Assembly (NCBI RefSeq): GCF_036746095.1
Contig: NZ_DAIOEU010000003.1
Location: 124,001-188,000 of the forward strand
From: Dyella_B sp036746095
GTDB taxonomy: Bacteria > Pseudomonadota > Gammaproteobacteria > Xanthomonadales > Rhodanobacteraceae
DNA: 64,000 nt
Reading direction: 5' to 3'
Shown here: positions 22,399 through 30,565 of the stretch, piece after piece
How the letters are laid out: the number at the start of each line of letters is the position of its first letter
Numbering within the stretch: position 1 is the first letter of the stretch
Notes under the pieces: model-generated
The model's input: only the letters and a program-made list of their open reading frames with translations
Told to the model about the DNA's origin: nothing
Database searches by the model: none
Translations under genes and position numbers: made by a program

Positions 22399-23127
22399 TC
22401 AGTTCTCCCGCCAATGATCGGCGGCTTCCGCCTTCGCTTGCATCAGGTCGGCGTCGTCGCGGATCACGCGCGGCACCAGCACGCGCGGCTCGATCGACAC
22501 GGGTTCATAGATCACGCGCTTTTGCTCGGGGTCGTAGCGCACTTCCACGTTGCCGATCAGCGGGAAGTCCTTGCGGAACGGATGGCCGACGAAACCGTAG
22601 TCGGTAAGGATACGGCGCAGATCCGGATGGCCTTCGTAGATGATGCCGAACAGATCGAACGCCTCTCGCTCGAACCAGTTCACACCCGGATGGATGCCGG
22701 TGAGTGACGGCACCACCGGCAGATCGTTATCGTCGCAGAACACGCGCACGCGTAAACGCTGATTGAGCTCGATCGACAGCAGATGGAAAACCGACGCGTA
22801 GCGCTTCGGGATCGACACCTCGCGCGGACGGTCATCCCAGCTGAAGCGGCCGATCGCCTCGCCCTCGACGCCACGCGAGAAGCCGTTGCCGGATACGTCA
22901 GTGGTATCCCACTCGGTCTGGCCGTAGCCGAGATAATCCACGCCGCACAAGTCGACCAGTTCGCTGAAACGGAAGCCCGCTTCGTCGCGCAGTGCGGTGA
23001 CAACAGCCAGCAGGTTGGCTGCATCCACCACTGCCGTCACAGCACCATGGCTGGTGGAAACGGCGAGCTTGTCGCCGAATCGCGCGGCAAGCCGCTCGGC
23101 CAGCGAGTTAGTTTGCGTATCGCTCAT
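22399..23127 (-). CDS. nuoC: NADH-quinone oxidoreductase subunit C
   Basis: 30-kDa-type structural subunit of the peripheral arm. 242 residues, separate from nuoD, unlike the fused nuoCD of E. coli. The family signature WFEREAFDLFGIIYEGHPDL followed by RRILTDYGFVGHPFRKDFPL is intact. Start ATG 23125-23127; 15 bases separate it from nuoB and two from nuoD. Confidence 0.98.
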   Translation of the reverse strand: MSDTQTNSLAERLAARFGDKLAVSTSHGAVTAVVDAANLLAVVTALRDEAGFRFSELVDLCGVDYLGYGQTEWDTTDVSGNGFSRGVEGEAIGRFSWDDRPREVSIPKRYASVFHLLSIELNQRLRVRVFCDDNDLPVVPSLTGIHPGVNWFEREAFDLFGIIYEGHPDLRRILTDYGFVGHPFRKDFPLIGNVEVRYDPEQKRVIYEPVSIEPRVLVPRVIRDDADLMQAKAEAADHWREN

Positions 23128-23142
23128 GACTGACTGCGCCTT

Positions 23143-23700
23143 TTAGGAACGCGCGATGGTGCTGGTACGACGAATCTTCTTCTGCAATTGCAGAATGCCG
23201 TGGATCAACGCCTCGGCCGTGGGCGGGCAGCCCGGCACGTAGATGTCCACCGGCACGATGCGATCGCAGCCGCGTACGACGGAATACGAGTAGTGGTAGT
23301 AGCCGCCGCCATTCGCGCAGCTACCCATGGAGATGACCCATTTCGGGTCGGGCATCTGGTCGTAGACCTTGCGCAACGCAGGGGCCATTTTGTTGACCAG
23401 CGTGCCGGCCACGATCATCACGTCGGACTGGCGTGGGCTTGGACGGAACACTACGCCGTAGCGGTCAAGGTCGAGACGCGCGGCACCGGCGTGCATCATT
23501 TCCACGGCGCAGCAGGCGAGACCAAACGTCATCGGCCACATGGAACCGGTGCGGGCCCAGTTCATCAGAGCATCGACCGTGGTGGTCACGGCACCGTGGC
23601 GAAGAACCGGGTTGTCACCTGCCGGACGCAGAATGTCATCCACCAGGTTCAACGGCTGCGGGTTGTGCATCACCCGGTCAATGGAGGAGATCACTCCCAT
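23143..23700 (-). CDS. nuoB: NADH-quinone oxidoreductase subunit B
   Basis: Carries the terminal cluster N2 that reduces quinone. The ATG at 23698-23700 gives MGVISSIDRV and 185 residues; this start lies inside the end of nuoA (10-base overlap) and has GGGAG upstream. N2 ligands are the adjacent Cys 63-64 plus Cys 128 and Cys 158 (FGLACCAVEMM, MGSCANGGG, VPGCPPTAE). Confidence 0.98.
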   Translation of the reverse strand: MGVISSIDRVMHNPQPLNLVDDILRPAGDNPVLRHGAVTTTVDALMNWARTGSMWPMTFGLACCAVEMMHAGAARLDLDRYGVVFRPSPRQSDVMIVAGTLVNKMAPALRKVYDQMPDPKWVISMGSCANGGGYYHYSYSVVRGCDRIVPVDIYVPGCPPTAEALIHGILQLQKKIRRTSTIARS

Positions 23701-24047
23701 TCCAGTGCTCCCTTCTTCCACACGTAAGCAAAACCGACCACCAGCAGCAGCAGGAACAGCGCCATTTCAATCAGCGCGACGATGCCGATGTGCTGGAACA
23801 CCACCGCCCACGGAAACAGGAAGGCGATTTCCAGATCGAAAATGATGAAGAGGATGGCGAGGAGGTAGTAGCGCACGTCGAACTGCATGCGCGCATCCTC
23901 GAAGGCCTCGAAGCCGCACTCGTACGGCGAGAGTTTCTCCGACTCCGGGCGGCGGGGACCGGCCAGCAGACCGATGATGAGGAGTACGACACCCAGCCCT
24001 GTGGCAACGCCAAGGAACAGGAGAACGGGCCAATATTCGGCAAGCAC
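23691..24047 (-). CDS. nuoA: NADH-quinone oxidoreductase subunit A
   Basis: First gene of the operon; small membrane subunit with three helices at the junction of the two arms. 118 residues with the conserved loop SPYECGFEAFEDARMQFDVR and the FDLEIAFLFPWA helix. The start is a GTG at 24045-24047 with GGAGG about 11 bases upstream. Its 3' end overlaps nuoB by ten bases. A promoter-like sequence lies about 150 bases upstream. Confidence 0.97.
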   Translation of the reverse strand: MLAEYWPVLLFLGVATGLGVVLLIIGLLAGPRRPESEKLSPYECGFEAFEDARMQFDVRYYLLAILFIIFDLEIAFLFPWAVVFQHIGIVALIEMALFLLLLVVGFAYVWKKGALEWE

Positions 24048-24363
24048 GGTTTAACTTACCTCCGCACCACATGAGTGCATCAGCGACCGTTGGGGGCAAC
24101 CGGTCTGGAAGTTCAAATCAGCGGGCTGTCCAGCTCTGTGGAGGCAGATGTGGGCGCTCGACGTTCCTCAGGGCGAGCCCGGGGATCACGACATTGTATC
24201 AGCGGGCATGGGTGGGCCGACAAGCCTTGTGTGGTGCACCATGGGATGTTTCTTGCAATAAACCTACAGTCGCCAGGGCGTGCAACAACGCTGCACGGAC
24301 GCACCACGCGTCCTGTACGCAAAAAATCCTGCCAAAGGCCAAAGAGCCGACGGTAGCGCTTGT
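24048..24363. other. Gene-free region between pilZ and nuoA
   Basis: 316 bases without a supportable gene. On the minus strand, just after the pilZ stop, a short GCC/GGC stem at 24331-24339 is followed by six T (24321-24326), a weak terminator candidate. The nuo promoter candidate lies at 24193-24223. A GTTCAAATC string at 24112-24120 looks like a tRNA T-loop, but no stem or other tRNA arms surround it. Confidence 0.6.
24193..24223 (-). promoter_or_regulatory. Putative promoter of the nuo operon
   Basis: On the minus strand TACAAT (24193-24198) is a good -10 match; TTGTCG (24218-24223) lies 19 bases upstream, slightly wide spacing. The leader to nuoA would be about 140 bases. Moderate support only. 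Confidence 0.4.
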
Positions 24364-24717
24364 CTACATCGTCTGCGTGGCGCGCTCGGAATTCAGCACG
24401 CCTGCCAGCAAGGCTTCGATGCGGGCACGCGCCGCCGCCCCATCGGAAGAATCATTGAACTGCACGCCGATGCCGGCGGTGCGGTTGCCCTGCGCGCCGA
24501 TCGGCGTGATCCACACCACCTTGCCGGCCACTGACAGGCGTTCGCTTTCATCGATCAGGCTGATCAACAGCACCACTTCGTCACCCAGCGAATAGCGCTG
24601 TGCCGTAGGTGCAAACAGGCCGCCATGCTTCAGGAACGGCATGTACGAGTTGTACAGCGACGCCGTGTCCTTGAATTTCAACGAGATGATGCCCTGGCGG
24701 GCGGCGACCGGGTTCAT
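24364..24717 (-). CDS. pilZ: Type IV pilus PilZ-domain protein
   Basis: 117-residue single-domain PilZ protein of the type IV pilus assembly kind. It starts MNPVAARQGIISLKFKDT and keeps the SYMPFLKHGGLFAPT and GKVVWITPIGAQGNRTAGIGVQ segments of xanthomonad PilZ, a class that in Xanthomonas does not bind cyclic di-GMP but works with PilB and FimX. The N-terminal RxxxR di-GMP motif is absent here, which fits that class. GGGGAG precedes the ATG. It lies in the tmk-holB region as in relatives, but a PIG-L gene separates it from holB. Confidence 0.92.
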   Translation of the reverse strand: MNPVAARQGIISLKFKDTASLYNSYMPFLKHGGLFAPTAQRYSLGDEVVLLISLIDESERLSVAGKVVWITPIGAQGNRTAGIGVQFNDSSDGAAARARIEALLAGVLNSERATQTM

Positions 24718-24883
24718 GCCTGCTCCCCTTGATACAGCGCTGGCGGCGAGTGGTGGAGGTACATCCTAACCATGCCGCCGGGTGTGCGCAAAGACGTGAT
24801 GCGCAGCTCGCAGGCCAGGCGGCTATTCCAGCATCGAAGGCTTGCAGAGAAAGCCAGGATTTTCGTCCCGGCCTGCGTGGACA

Positions 24884-25792
24884 TCAAACTTCCCACCAGC
24901 CCCAGTGATCGAAAATCCAGGGCGATGGCCAATCCAGGTGCAGTTTCACGAAGGTCGGTTGCGCCTCGCGCTCCTGCAGCCGGAACGTCCCGTCGGCGCC
25001 GCGTGCCAGTGGTGCCGATGGCCATGACCAGTCCTTCACGCCGGCAGGCGTCGCCACCAGCAATCCCAACCACGGTTGCAATATCGCCGATGGCTGCCAG
25101 GGCAAACGCCCATCCCCACCCCTGCCGTCCGCAGGCATATAACGCTCGGGACTATCTGCCAGGCGCAGCATGCGTCCGCGGCTGAGTGCCATCTGGGTAC
25201 GGTGCTCGCCGAGCGCCGCCAGCTTGCGCTGCCGCTGCTCCGCGGTGGCGCCGACGGATAGCGTGCAATCCGACGTGTCACCGCCGTGCACGGGATAGGC
25301 AAGCAATCTGGGCGCCGACTCCATCCCCGCCAGCGTCAACCGGCACAGCACATGCGCGGCGCCGTGGTCCGGATGACTGTCACGCAGTGCCGGACCGCAA
25401 ACCAGATTGGGCTGGAATGCCTCGATGACGGCACGCATCGAAGCTGTCGATTTGGTCGCCTCATCACGCAGGCGGCTGGTTATCTCCATGTCGCACCAGC
25501 CTAGCGCGTGCACCGCGGACGCCGGCACGCCCAGGCGCGCCAGCGCGTGCATCACCTCCTCGCGGCGCCGTGCGCCCCAGCGCTGGCGTGCTGCATCGTC
25601 AATCGAGATGCGACGCTCCACATACCGCTGCGGCCAAGGATTATTGTCGCCATCCGTCAGCAGCAAGACGCACACCTCGCCACCAGCAGCCAGCACCTGC
25701 TGCAGCAATATTCCGCAGCCCAGTGTCTCGTCGTCCGGATGCGGCGCAACCACCAGCAGGCGGGTTTGCGCGCAGACGAGCGATTGCTGCAT
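24884..25792 (-). CDS. PIG-L (LmbE-like) family deacetylase
   Basis: Zinc-dependent N-acetyl-sugar deacetylase-type fold. The zinc motif APHPDDETLGCG begins near residue 16 (His18, Asp20, Asp21, Glu22), and a second motif DSHPDHGAAH supplies the further His. The start is the ATG 25790-25792, which shares one base with the holB stop (TGATG), giving 302 residues; the open frame upstream is antisense-free but lies within holB. The roughly 100-residue C-terminal part after the catalytic domain ends FDHWGWWEV and is not recognised. The substrate is unknown: cell-wall sugar, lipid-linked sugar or a small molecule are all possible. 166 bases separate it from pilZ. Confidence 0.8.
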   Translation of the reverse strand: MQQSLVCAQTRLLVVAPHPDDETLGCGILLQQVLAAGGEVCVLLLTDGDNNPWPQRYVERRISIDDAARQRWGARRREEVMHALARLGVPASAVHALGWCDMEITSRLRDEATKSTASMRAVIEAFQPNLVCGPALRDSHPDHGAAHVLCRLTLAGMESAPRLLAYPVHGGDTSDCTLSVGATAEQRQRKLAALGEHRTQMALSRGRMLRLADSPERYMPADGRGGDGRLPWQPSAILQPWLGLLVATPAGVKDWSWPSAPLARGADGTFRLQEREAQPTFVKLHLDWPSPWIFDHWGWWEV

Positions 25793-26727
25793 CAGCGCCA
25801 GCGCCCCAGCAGCTCCAAGAGCAACAGGTCGCCGCGCAGCGGACCGCGCAGCGCCTCGCGCGCGCGGTTGGCGGCGTCGTACCACGCCATCAGCCCTTCG
25901 CCATCCAGCGAACTCGACAACGGCGGGTTTTGCGTCGTAGCGCGTGCACGCATTTCCTCCGCCACGGCCTGCGCGGCAAACCACAGTCGCTGCTCCGGCG
26001 CATCGTCGAGCCAGCGCTTGCCCATCGCGATGGCATCACCACGACCCGATGCCAGCGCGGCAAGATCCTTGCGAACGTCCTGGCGCTGCGCGAGCGCGCC
26101 CTCTTCCGCCCACATCCGTGCGAGACCGGGATTGCCGCCCGCCGCGGCCAGAGCCGCTTCGGCATCGCGCAGGCCAACGCCCTGCAACCAGGCGAGGGAT
26201 TCTTCATGTTTGGGCAGTTGGAATTCGATGCGCTGGCAGCGACTGCGGATCGTCGCCGGCATCCGCCAGGGCGCATCTGCGATCAGCATCAGCATGGTTT
26301 GCGAAGCGGGTTCTTCCAGCGTTTTCAGCAAGGCGTTGGCCGCAGCAGCGTTCATCGCATCGGCCGGATCGATGCTGGCGACCTGCCAACCGCCAAACTG
26401 ACTGGCGGTGGCCAGACGCGCGGACAATTCGCGAATCTGATCCACCACGATCTCCTGGCGCTGCACGCCATCTTTGCGAAGACCGTAACTGAGCGCGACG
26501 ACATCCGGATGCGTACCGGCATCGAACAACAGACAGCTGCGGCACGTACCGCAGGCATCGCCTTCCTGCGGATGCTGGCAAAGCAGACCGCGTACGAAGC
26601 GGCGAAGAAAATCGCGTTTGCCCAAGCCTTGTGGGCCGCACAGCAACAACGCATGCGGCAAGGCATCGCGCTGGCGGCGCGCCTGCAGGCGCGCCCAATG
26701 TTCGGCATGCCAGGAAGGATGGCTCAT
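25792..26727 (-). CDS. holB: DNA polymerase III delta' subunit
   Basis: Clamp-loader subunit that works with DnaX and HolA to load the beta clamp. 311 residues; a P-loop-like GPQGLGKRDF at 31-40, four zinc-binding Cys at 51, 60, 63 and 66, and the IDPADAMNAAAANALLKTLEEP and SRCQRIEF motifs of the family. Its ATG (26725-26727) overlaps the tmk stop by four bases and its stop overlaps the PIG-L start by one. Translational coupling through the cluster is likely. Confidence 0.96.
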   Translation of the reverse strand: MSHPSWHAEHWARLQARRQRDALPHALLLCGPQGLGKRDFLRRFVRGLLCQHPQEGDACGTCRSCLLFDAGTHPDVVALSYGLRKDGVQRQEIVVDQIRELSARLATASQFGGWQVASIDPADAMNAAAANALLKTLEEPASQTMLMLIADAPWRMPATIRSRCQRIEFQLPKHEESLAWLQGVGLRDAEAALAAAGGNPGLARMWAEEGALAQRQDVRKDLAALASGRGDAIAMGKRWLDDAPEQRLWFAAQAVAEEMRARATTQNPPLSSSLDGEGLMAWYDAANRAREALRGPLRGDLLLLELLGRWR

Positions 26728-27359
26728 CGGCTTGCCTCCAACAGGTGCGTCGTCGCCGCGATCGCCGCTTGCAGTACTTGGTCCGGCGACAGGCTGGCAT
26801 CGATCACGCGGAAACGTTGCGGCTCTGCATGTGCACGATCGCGATACGCCTGACGCACGCGCTCGAAGAACGCGTCGGCCTCCGTCTCGATGCGGTCAGC
26901 GGCACCCCGCCCTGCCGCACGCGCACGTCCGGTCGACACCGGCAGATCGAGCAGCAACGTGAGATCCGGCTTCACGCCATCGCACGCCCAGCGTTCCAGG
27001 TCCGCAATGCGCTCGACCGGCTGGCCACGCCCGCCGCCCTGGTAGGCATAGCTGGCATCCACATAGCGATCGCACAGCACCCATTGCCCTGCCTCCAACG
27101 CCGGCTGGATACGCTCGCGCACCAATTGCGCGCGCGAGGCGAACATCAACAGCAATTCGCTTTCCGCGCTGAGCGACGCATGCGCCGGATCGAGTACCAG
27201 CGAGCGAATCGCCTCGCCTAGCGGCGTACCACCCGGCTCGCGCACCTGCAGCAGTTGCACACCATGTTGCTGCAGATAGTCGCGCAGGCCGCCGAGCAAG
27301 GTGCTCTTGCCCGCGCCTTCGCCGCCTTCCAGGGAGATGAAACGTCCGCGTCGGTTCAT
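26724..27359 (-). CDS. tmk: Thymidylate kinase
   Basis: Phosphorylates dTMP to dTDP. The ATG at 27357-27359 (MNRRGRFISLEGGEGAGKST) gives 211 residues and overlaps the mltG stop by four bases; a TTG six bases earlier is less likely. The Walker A motif GGEGAGKS lies at 12-19, the DRY motif is in VLCDRYVDASYAYQGGGR, and a lid region with GRARAAGRG follows. Normal length for bacterial TMK. Confidence 0.97.
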   Translation of the reverse strand: MNRRGRFISLEGGEGAGKSTLLGGLRDYLQQHGVQLLQVREPGGTPLGEAIRSLVLDPAHASLSAESELLLMFASRAQLVRERIQPALEAGQWVLCDRYVDASYAYQGGGRGQPVERIADLERWACDGVKPDLTLLLDLPVSTGRARAAGRGAADRIETEADAFFERVRQAYRDRAHAEPQRFRVIDASLSPDQVLQAAIAATTHLLEASR

Positions 27360-28396
27360 TGGCAACGCTTCAATTGATAGCAGGCAACATTGCGATTCTG
27401 TTCTTCCAGCGTGCTGGCGAACACATGCGTGCCATCACCGCGCGCTACGAAATACAGCGCATCGCCAGCGGCCGGATGCAACGCCGCCTCGATCGCTGGC
27501 TTGCCAGGCATGGCGATCGGCGTGGGCGGCAGGCCCGGGCGTGTATAGGTGTTGTATGGCGTATCTGTTGCCAGATCGCTTTTGTGGATGTTGCCGGCGT
27601 AGCTGCTGCCCATGCCGTAGATTACCGAGGGATCGGTCTGCAGCAGCATGTTCTTTTGCAAGCGTCGGATGAACACACCAGCCACGCGTGGACGCTCATC
27701 CGCTCGTCCGGTTTCCTTTTCCACGATGGAGGCGAGAATCAATGCATCGTACGGCGTGGCCAGCGGCAGATTGGGCGCGCGTTGCGCCCATTGCGCGGCT
27801 AGCGTTTTGCTCATCGCCTCGTGGGCGCGGCGGAGTATGTCGATGTCACTGTCGCCTTTTACGTAGGCGTAGGTTTCCGGCAGAAAACGTCCTTCCGGTT
27901 TTTCGCCGGGCGCACCGATCTTCTGCATGATGGCCGCGTCGTCGAGACCATCGGTTTCATGCTTGAGTTTGTCGGCCTTGTCCAGGGCTTGCAGGACTTC
28001 ACGGAAAGTCCAGCCGTCGACGATGGTGACGTCGCGCAGCATTACTTTGCCTTGCGCCATGGCGGTGAGCAGTTGCGCCGGCGTGATGCCTGGCGTGACA
28101 GCATATTCGCCAGCGTGCAGGCGGCCGGCGACGTGCATTTTTTCAGCCAGCAGACGCCAGTACAGCGGCGAGGACGTGGTGAGATGTTGCGCACGCAATT
28201 GATGCACGATGTCTTTGAAGCTGGTTCCGCGCCCTATGTCGACGCTCTCGCTCGTGGCATTGACCCGCAGCGGCGTGACGGCAAAGCGCGAGAAATCGTG
28301 CCAGAACCATCCCGCGGCACTCACCAGCGCCAGCAGCAGGACCACCAGCAGCAGGCGCCACGATACGCGCCCCCTTTGTGTATCGCCTCGACTCAT
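27356..28396 (-). CDS. mltG: Endolytic murein transglycosylase MltG
   Basis: Inner-membrane enzyme that cleaves nascent glycan strands and helps set their length. The start at ATG 28394-28396 (MSRGDTQRGRVSW) overlaps the pabC stop by four bases and gives 346 residues; the longer open frame upstream is antisense-like arginine-rich sequence. One N-terminal membrane helix (about 13-30), a LysM-like domain, then the YceG catalytic domain with the active-site Glu in ASIVEKETGRADERPRVAG. Sits in the conserved pabC-mltG-tmk-holB order. Confidence 0.96.
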   Translation of the reverse strand: MSRGDTQRGRVSWRLLLVVLLLALVSAAGWFWHDFSRFAVTPLRVNATSESVDIGRGTSFKDIVHQLRAQHLTTSSPLYWRLLAEKMHVAGRLHAGEYAVTPGITPAQLLTAMAQGKVMLRDVTIVDGWTFREVLQALDKADKLKHETDGLDDAAIMQKIGAPGEKPEGRFLPETYAYVKGDSDIDILRRAHEAMSKTLAAQWAQRAPNLPLATPYDALILASIVEKETGRADERPRVAGVFIRRLQKNMLLQTDPSVIYGMGSSYAGNIHKSDLATDTPYNTYTRPGLPPTPIAMPGKPAIEAALHPAAGDALYFVARGDGTHVFASTLEEQNRNVACYQLKRCQ

Positions 28397-29208
28397 GCGC
28401 ACTCCACCGCGAAACCCAACTCGCGCCAATGCTGCTGCATCGCACGAGCAACCGGACCGGGAGCGTACACGGTATCGCCCACGGCCTGAACAGGCAGGAT
28501 GCCGCGAACGCTGGAACTGAGGAAGAGCTCCGAGGCGCGCATGGCCTCGTCCAAGGACAAATCCCTCACCTGGCAGTTGGGAAAGGCGTCCAGCATGGCC
28601 GCGCGAGCTACGCCCGCCACGCCACAACGATCCACCGCGGGCGTCACGGGCATGCCATCGATGACAGCAAAAAGATTGGCAGCCGTCGTGGAAATCACAT
28701 TCCCATGGCTGTCGCAGACCAAGCCTTCGCCGATATCCGGATCGCTCCATTCGGCGCGTGCCAGCACTTGCTCTAGACGATTGAGATGCTTGATGCCGGC
28801 GAGCAAAGGCTGATCGGCAAGCGTGGTGCGACAGCGATGCAGGCGCATGCCGTGGGTGTAGAGAGTGCCGCAGACGGCTGGCATGGGAAACGCAGCAACA
28901 ATCCGTGTGGGGGAAACAGGCACCGGCAATGCGTAACCGCGTTGGCCAAGGCCGCGTGTCATGGTGATGCGCAAAACACATAGCGCCTGCGCACCTGTCA
29001 CTTGGCGTGCTTCTTGCCAAAGCAGCGCGGTATCGGGCGCAGGCAGGCGTAAACGCTCGCATCCCCATGCCAAGCGTTGCATATGCCGGGCCCATAACGG
29101 CGCCCTGCCTTGCTCGAAGCGAATCGTTTCGAACAGGCCATCGCCATAGCTCAAGCCGCGATCGAGCACCGAGACGCTATCGTCCGATTGACCGTTGATC
29201 AGCATCAT
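28393..29208 (-). CDS. pabC: Aminodeoxychorismate lyase
   Basis: PLP enzyme of fold type IV that releases pyruvate from 4-amino-4-deoxychorismate to form p-aminobenzoate for folate. 271 residues from the ATG at 29206-29208, with DRGLSYGDGLFETIR near the N-terminus and the PLP lysine at about residue 140 in LLAGIKHLNRLEQVLAR. An in-frame ATG follows immediately (29203-29205). The start shares its first base with the pabB stop, and the stop overlaps mltG by four. Confidence 0.95.
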   Translation of the reverse strand: MMLINGQSDDSVSVLDRGLSYGDGLFETIRFEQGRAPLWARHMQRLAWGCERLRLPAPDTALLWQEARQVTGAQALCVLRITMTRGLGQRGYALPVPVSPTRIVAAFPMPAVCGTLYTHGMRLHRCRTTLADQPLLAGIKHLNRLEQVLARAEWSDPDIGEGLVCDSHGNVISTTAANLFAVIDGMPVTPAVDRCGVAGVARAAMLDAFPNCQVRDLSLDEAMRASELFLSSSVRGILPVQAVGDTVYAPGPVARAMQQHWRELGFAVECA

Positions 29209-30557
29209 CAGCCGGCCGCCCCGAGCGCACGCAGCATGCCACGTGCCTTGGCGCGCGTTTCATCGAGTTCCTTTGCTGCATCGGAATCGGCCACGATGCC
29301 GGCACCCGCGCGCAGGCTGACTTCCTTGCCATGCAAGCTCAGCGTGCGGATCAAAATATTCAGATCCAGATCGCCGTTGCGATCGAGATAGCCCAGTGCG
29401 CCGGTGTAAGCGCCACGCGGCGCATCTTCCAGGGCGGCGATGATTTCCATGCAGCGCACCTTGGGGCAACCGGTAATGGTGCCGCCCGGGAATGTCGCCG
29501 CGATCACTTGGCCCGGGGTGACGCCTTCGCGCAACCGTCCACGCACATTGGAGACGATGTGGTGCACGTGCGCGTAGCTTTCCACCGCCATCAGCTCGTT
29601 CACTTCCACTGTGCCCGGCTTGCACACACGACCCAGGTCGTTGCGCTCCAGGTCGATCAGCATGACGTGTTCGGCGCGTTCCTTGGGATGCGCGGCAAGC
29701 TCGCGGATGCGCGCCAGGTCATCGTCACCGTCCACACGTGGCCGCGTGCCGGCAATGGGGCGCGTCTGCGCCATGCCGCGGCGTGCTTCGACCAGACGCT
29801 CCGGAGACGAGCTGGCCACCGCCCAACCCCTCTGCTGCAACAAGCCTGCGAACGGCGCGGGGTTGGCGCGGCGCAGGGCGGCGTAGAGACTGGCGGCGGA
29901 TGGCGCTTGTGCAAAACGGGCACGCCATGCGCGCGAAAGATTGGCTTGGAACAGATCGCCGGCACGCAGGTGTTCGTGCACGCGCGCCACGCCATCGAGG
30001 AAACGCGCCGGCGCGTCTTCCTCGATCCCTTCGGCAACTGCCAGCGGCGCTATCTCCGGCGTGACGGAAAGATCGGCTTCCATTGCGTCGAGCAATGCAT
30101 CCCGCCCTGCTTCCGCAACCAGGATGGTGCGCTCGCGCAGATGGTCGACGATGATCGCCGCCGGACAACGCAGCGCCAGCGCCACCGGCAACTGCTGCGA
30201 ATAATGCAGGCGCAGCGTCGGCTCGATTTGCGCCGCCAGTTCGTACGCCAGCAACATCACCCAGCCGCCGTGGAACGGCAATCCGTCATCGATGCCTTGC
30301 GCCAGGCGCTCCGCACGCCATGCATCATCGAGCGCATCAAGGAAGCGGCCAGCGTGCACGCGTCCATCCGGTTCGTGCACCAGGCCATCGGAAGCCAGCA
30401 TCAGCGTGGACTGCGGAAACGCAAACAGGATGTCGTAGCGCGCGTGCGCATTCGCGCGCGTCACGCTTTCCAGCAATGCCGGATAACGCTCCGGAAATGC
30501 AGCGGCCGGCGCGAGAAGGTCGCGCCGGCCGGCAAAGGTGCGAATGACGCAGCCCAC
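29208..30557 (-). CDS. pabB: Aminodeoxychorismate synthase component I
   Basis: Chorismate-binding enzyme making aminodeoxychorismate with ammonia from a glutaminase partner. 449 residues from a GTG at 30555-30557, eight bases after fabF, with no strong ribosome binding site. The C-terminal chorismate domain has RAWRARFAQAPS-type substrate segments, SSSPERLV, PIAGTRPR and GGTITGCPKVRCMEII. The motif PIAGT has Ala where E. coli PabB has the nucleophilic Lys of PIKGT, so anthranilate synthase is formally possible; neighbouring pabC supports PabB. No glutaminase gene is in the window. Confidence 0.88.
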   Translation of the reverse strand: MGCVIRTFAGRRDLLAPAAAFPERYPALLESVTRANAHARYDILFAFPQSTLMLASDGLVHEPDGRVHAGRFLDALDDAWRAERLAQGIDDGLPFHGGWVMLLAYELAAQIEPTLRLHYSQQLPVALALRCPAAIIVDHLRERTILVAEAGRDALLDAMEADLSVTPEIAPLAVAEGIEEDAPARFLDGVARVHEHLRAGDLFQANLSRAWRARFAQAPSAASLYAALRRANPAPFAGLLQQRGWAVASSSPERLVEARRGMAQTRPIAGTRPRVDGDDDLARIRELAAHPKERAEHVMLIDLERNDLGRVCKPGTVEVNELMAVESYAHVHHIVSNVRGRLREGVTPGQVIAATFPGGTITGCPKVRCMEIIAALEDAPRGAYTGALGYLDRNGDLDLNILIRTLSLHGKEVSLRAGAGIVADSDAAKELDETRAKARGMLRALGAAG

Positions 30558-30565
30558 TCGATAGG

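Noticed and set aside
24100..24125. tRNA-like T-loop string GTTCAAATC
   Set aside because: No flanking stem, anticodon arm or acceptor arm could be found on either strand.
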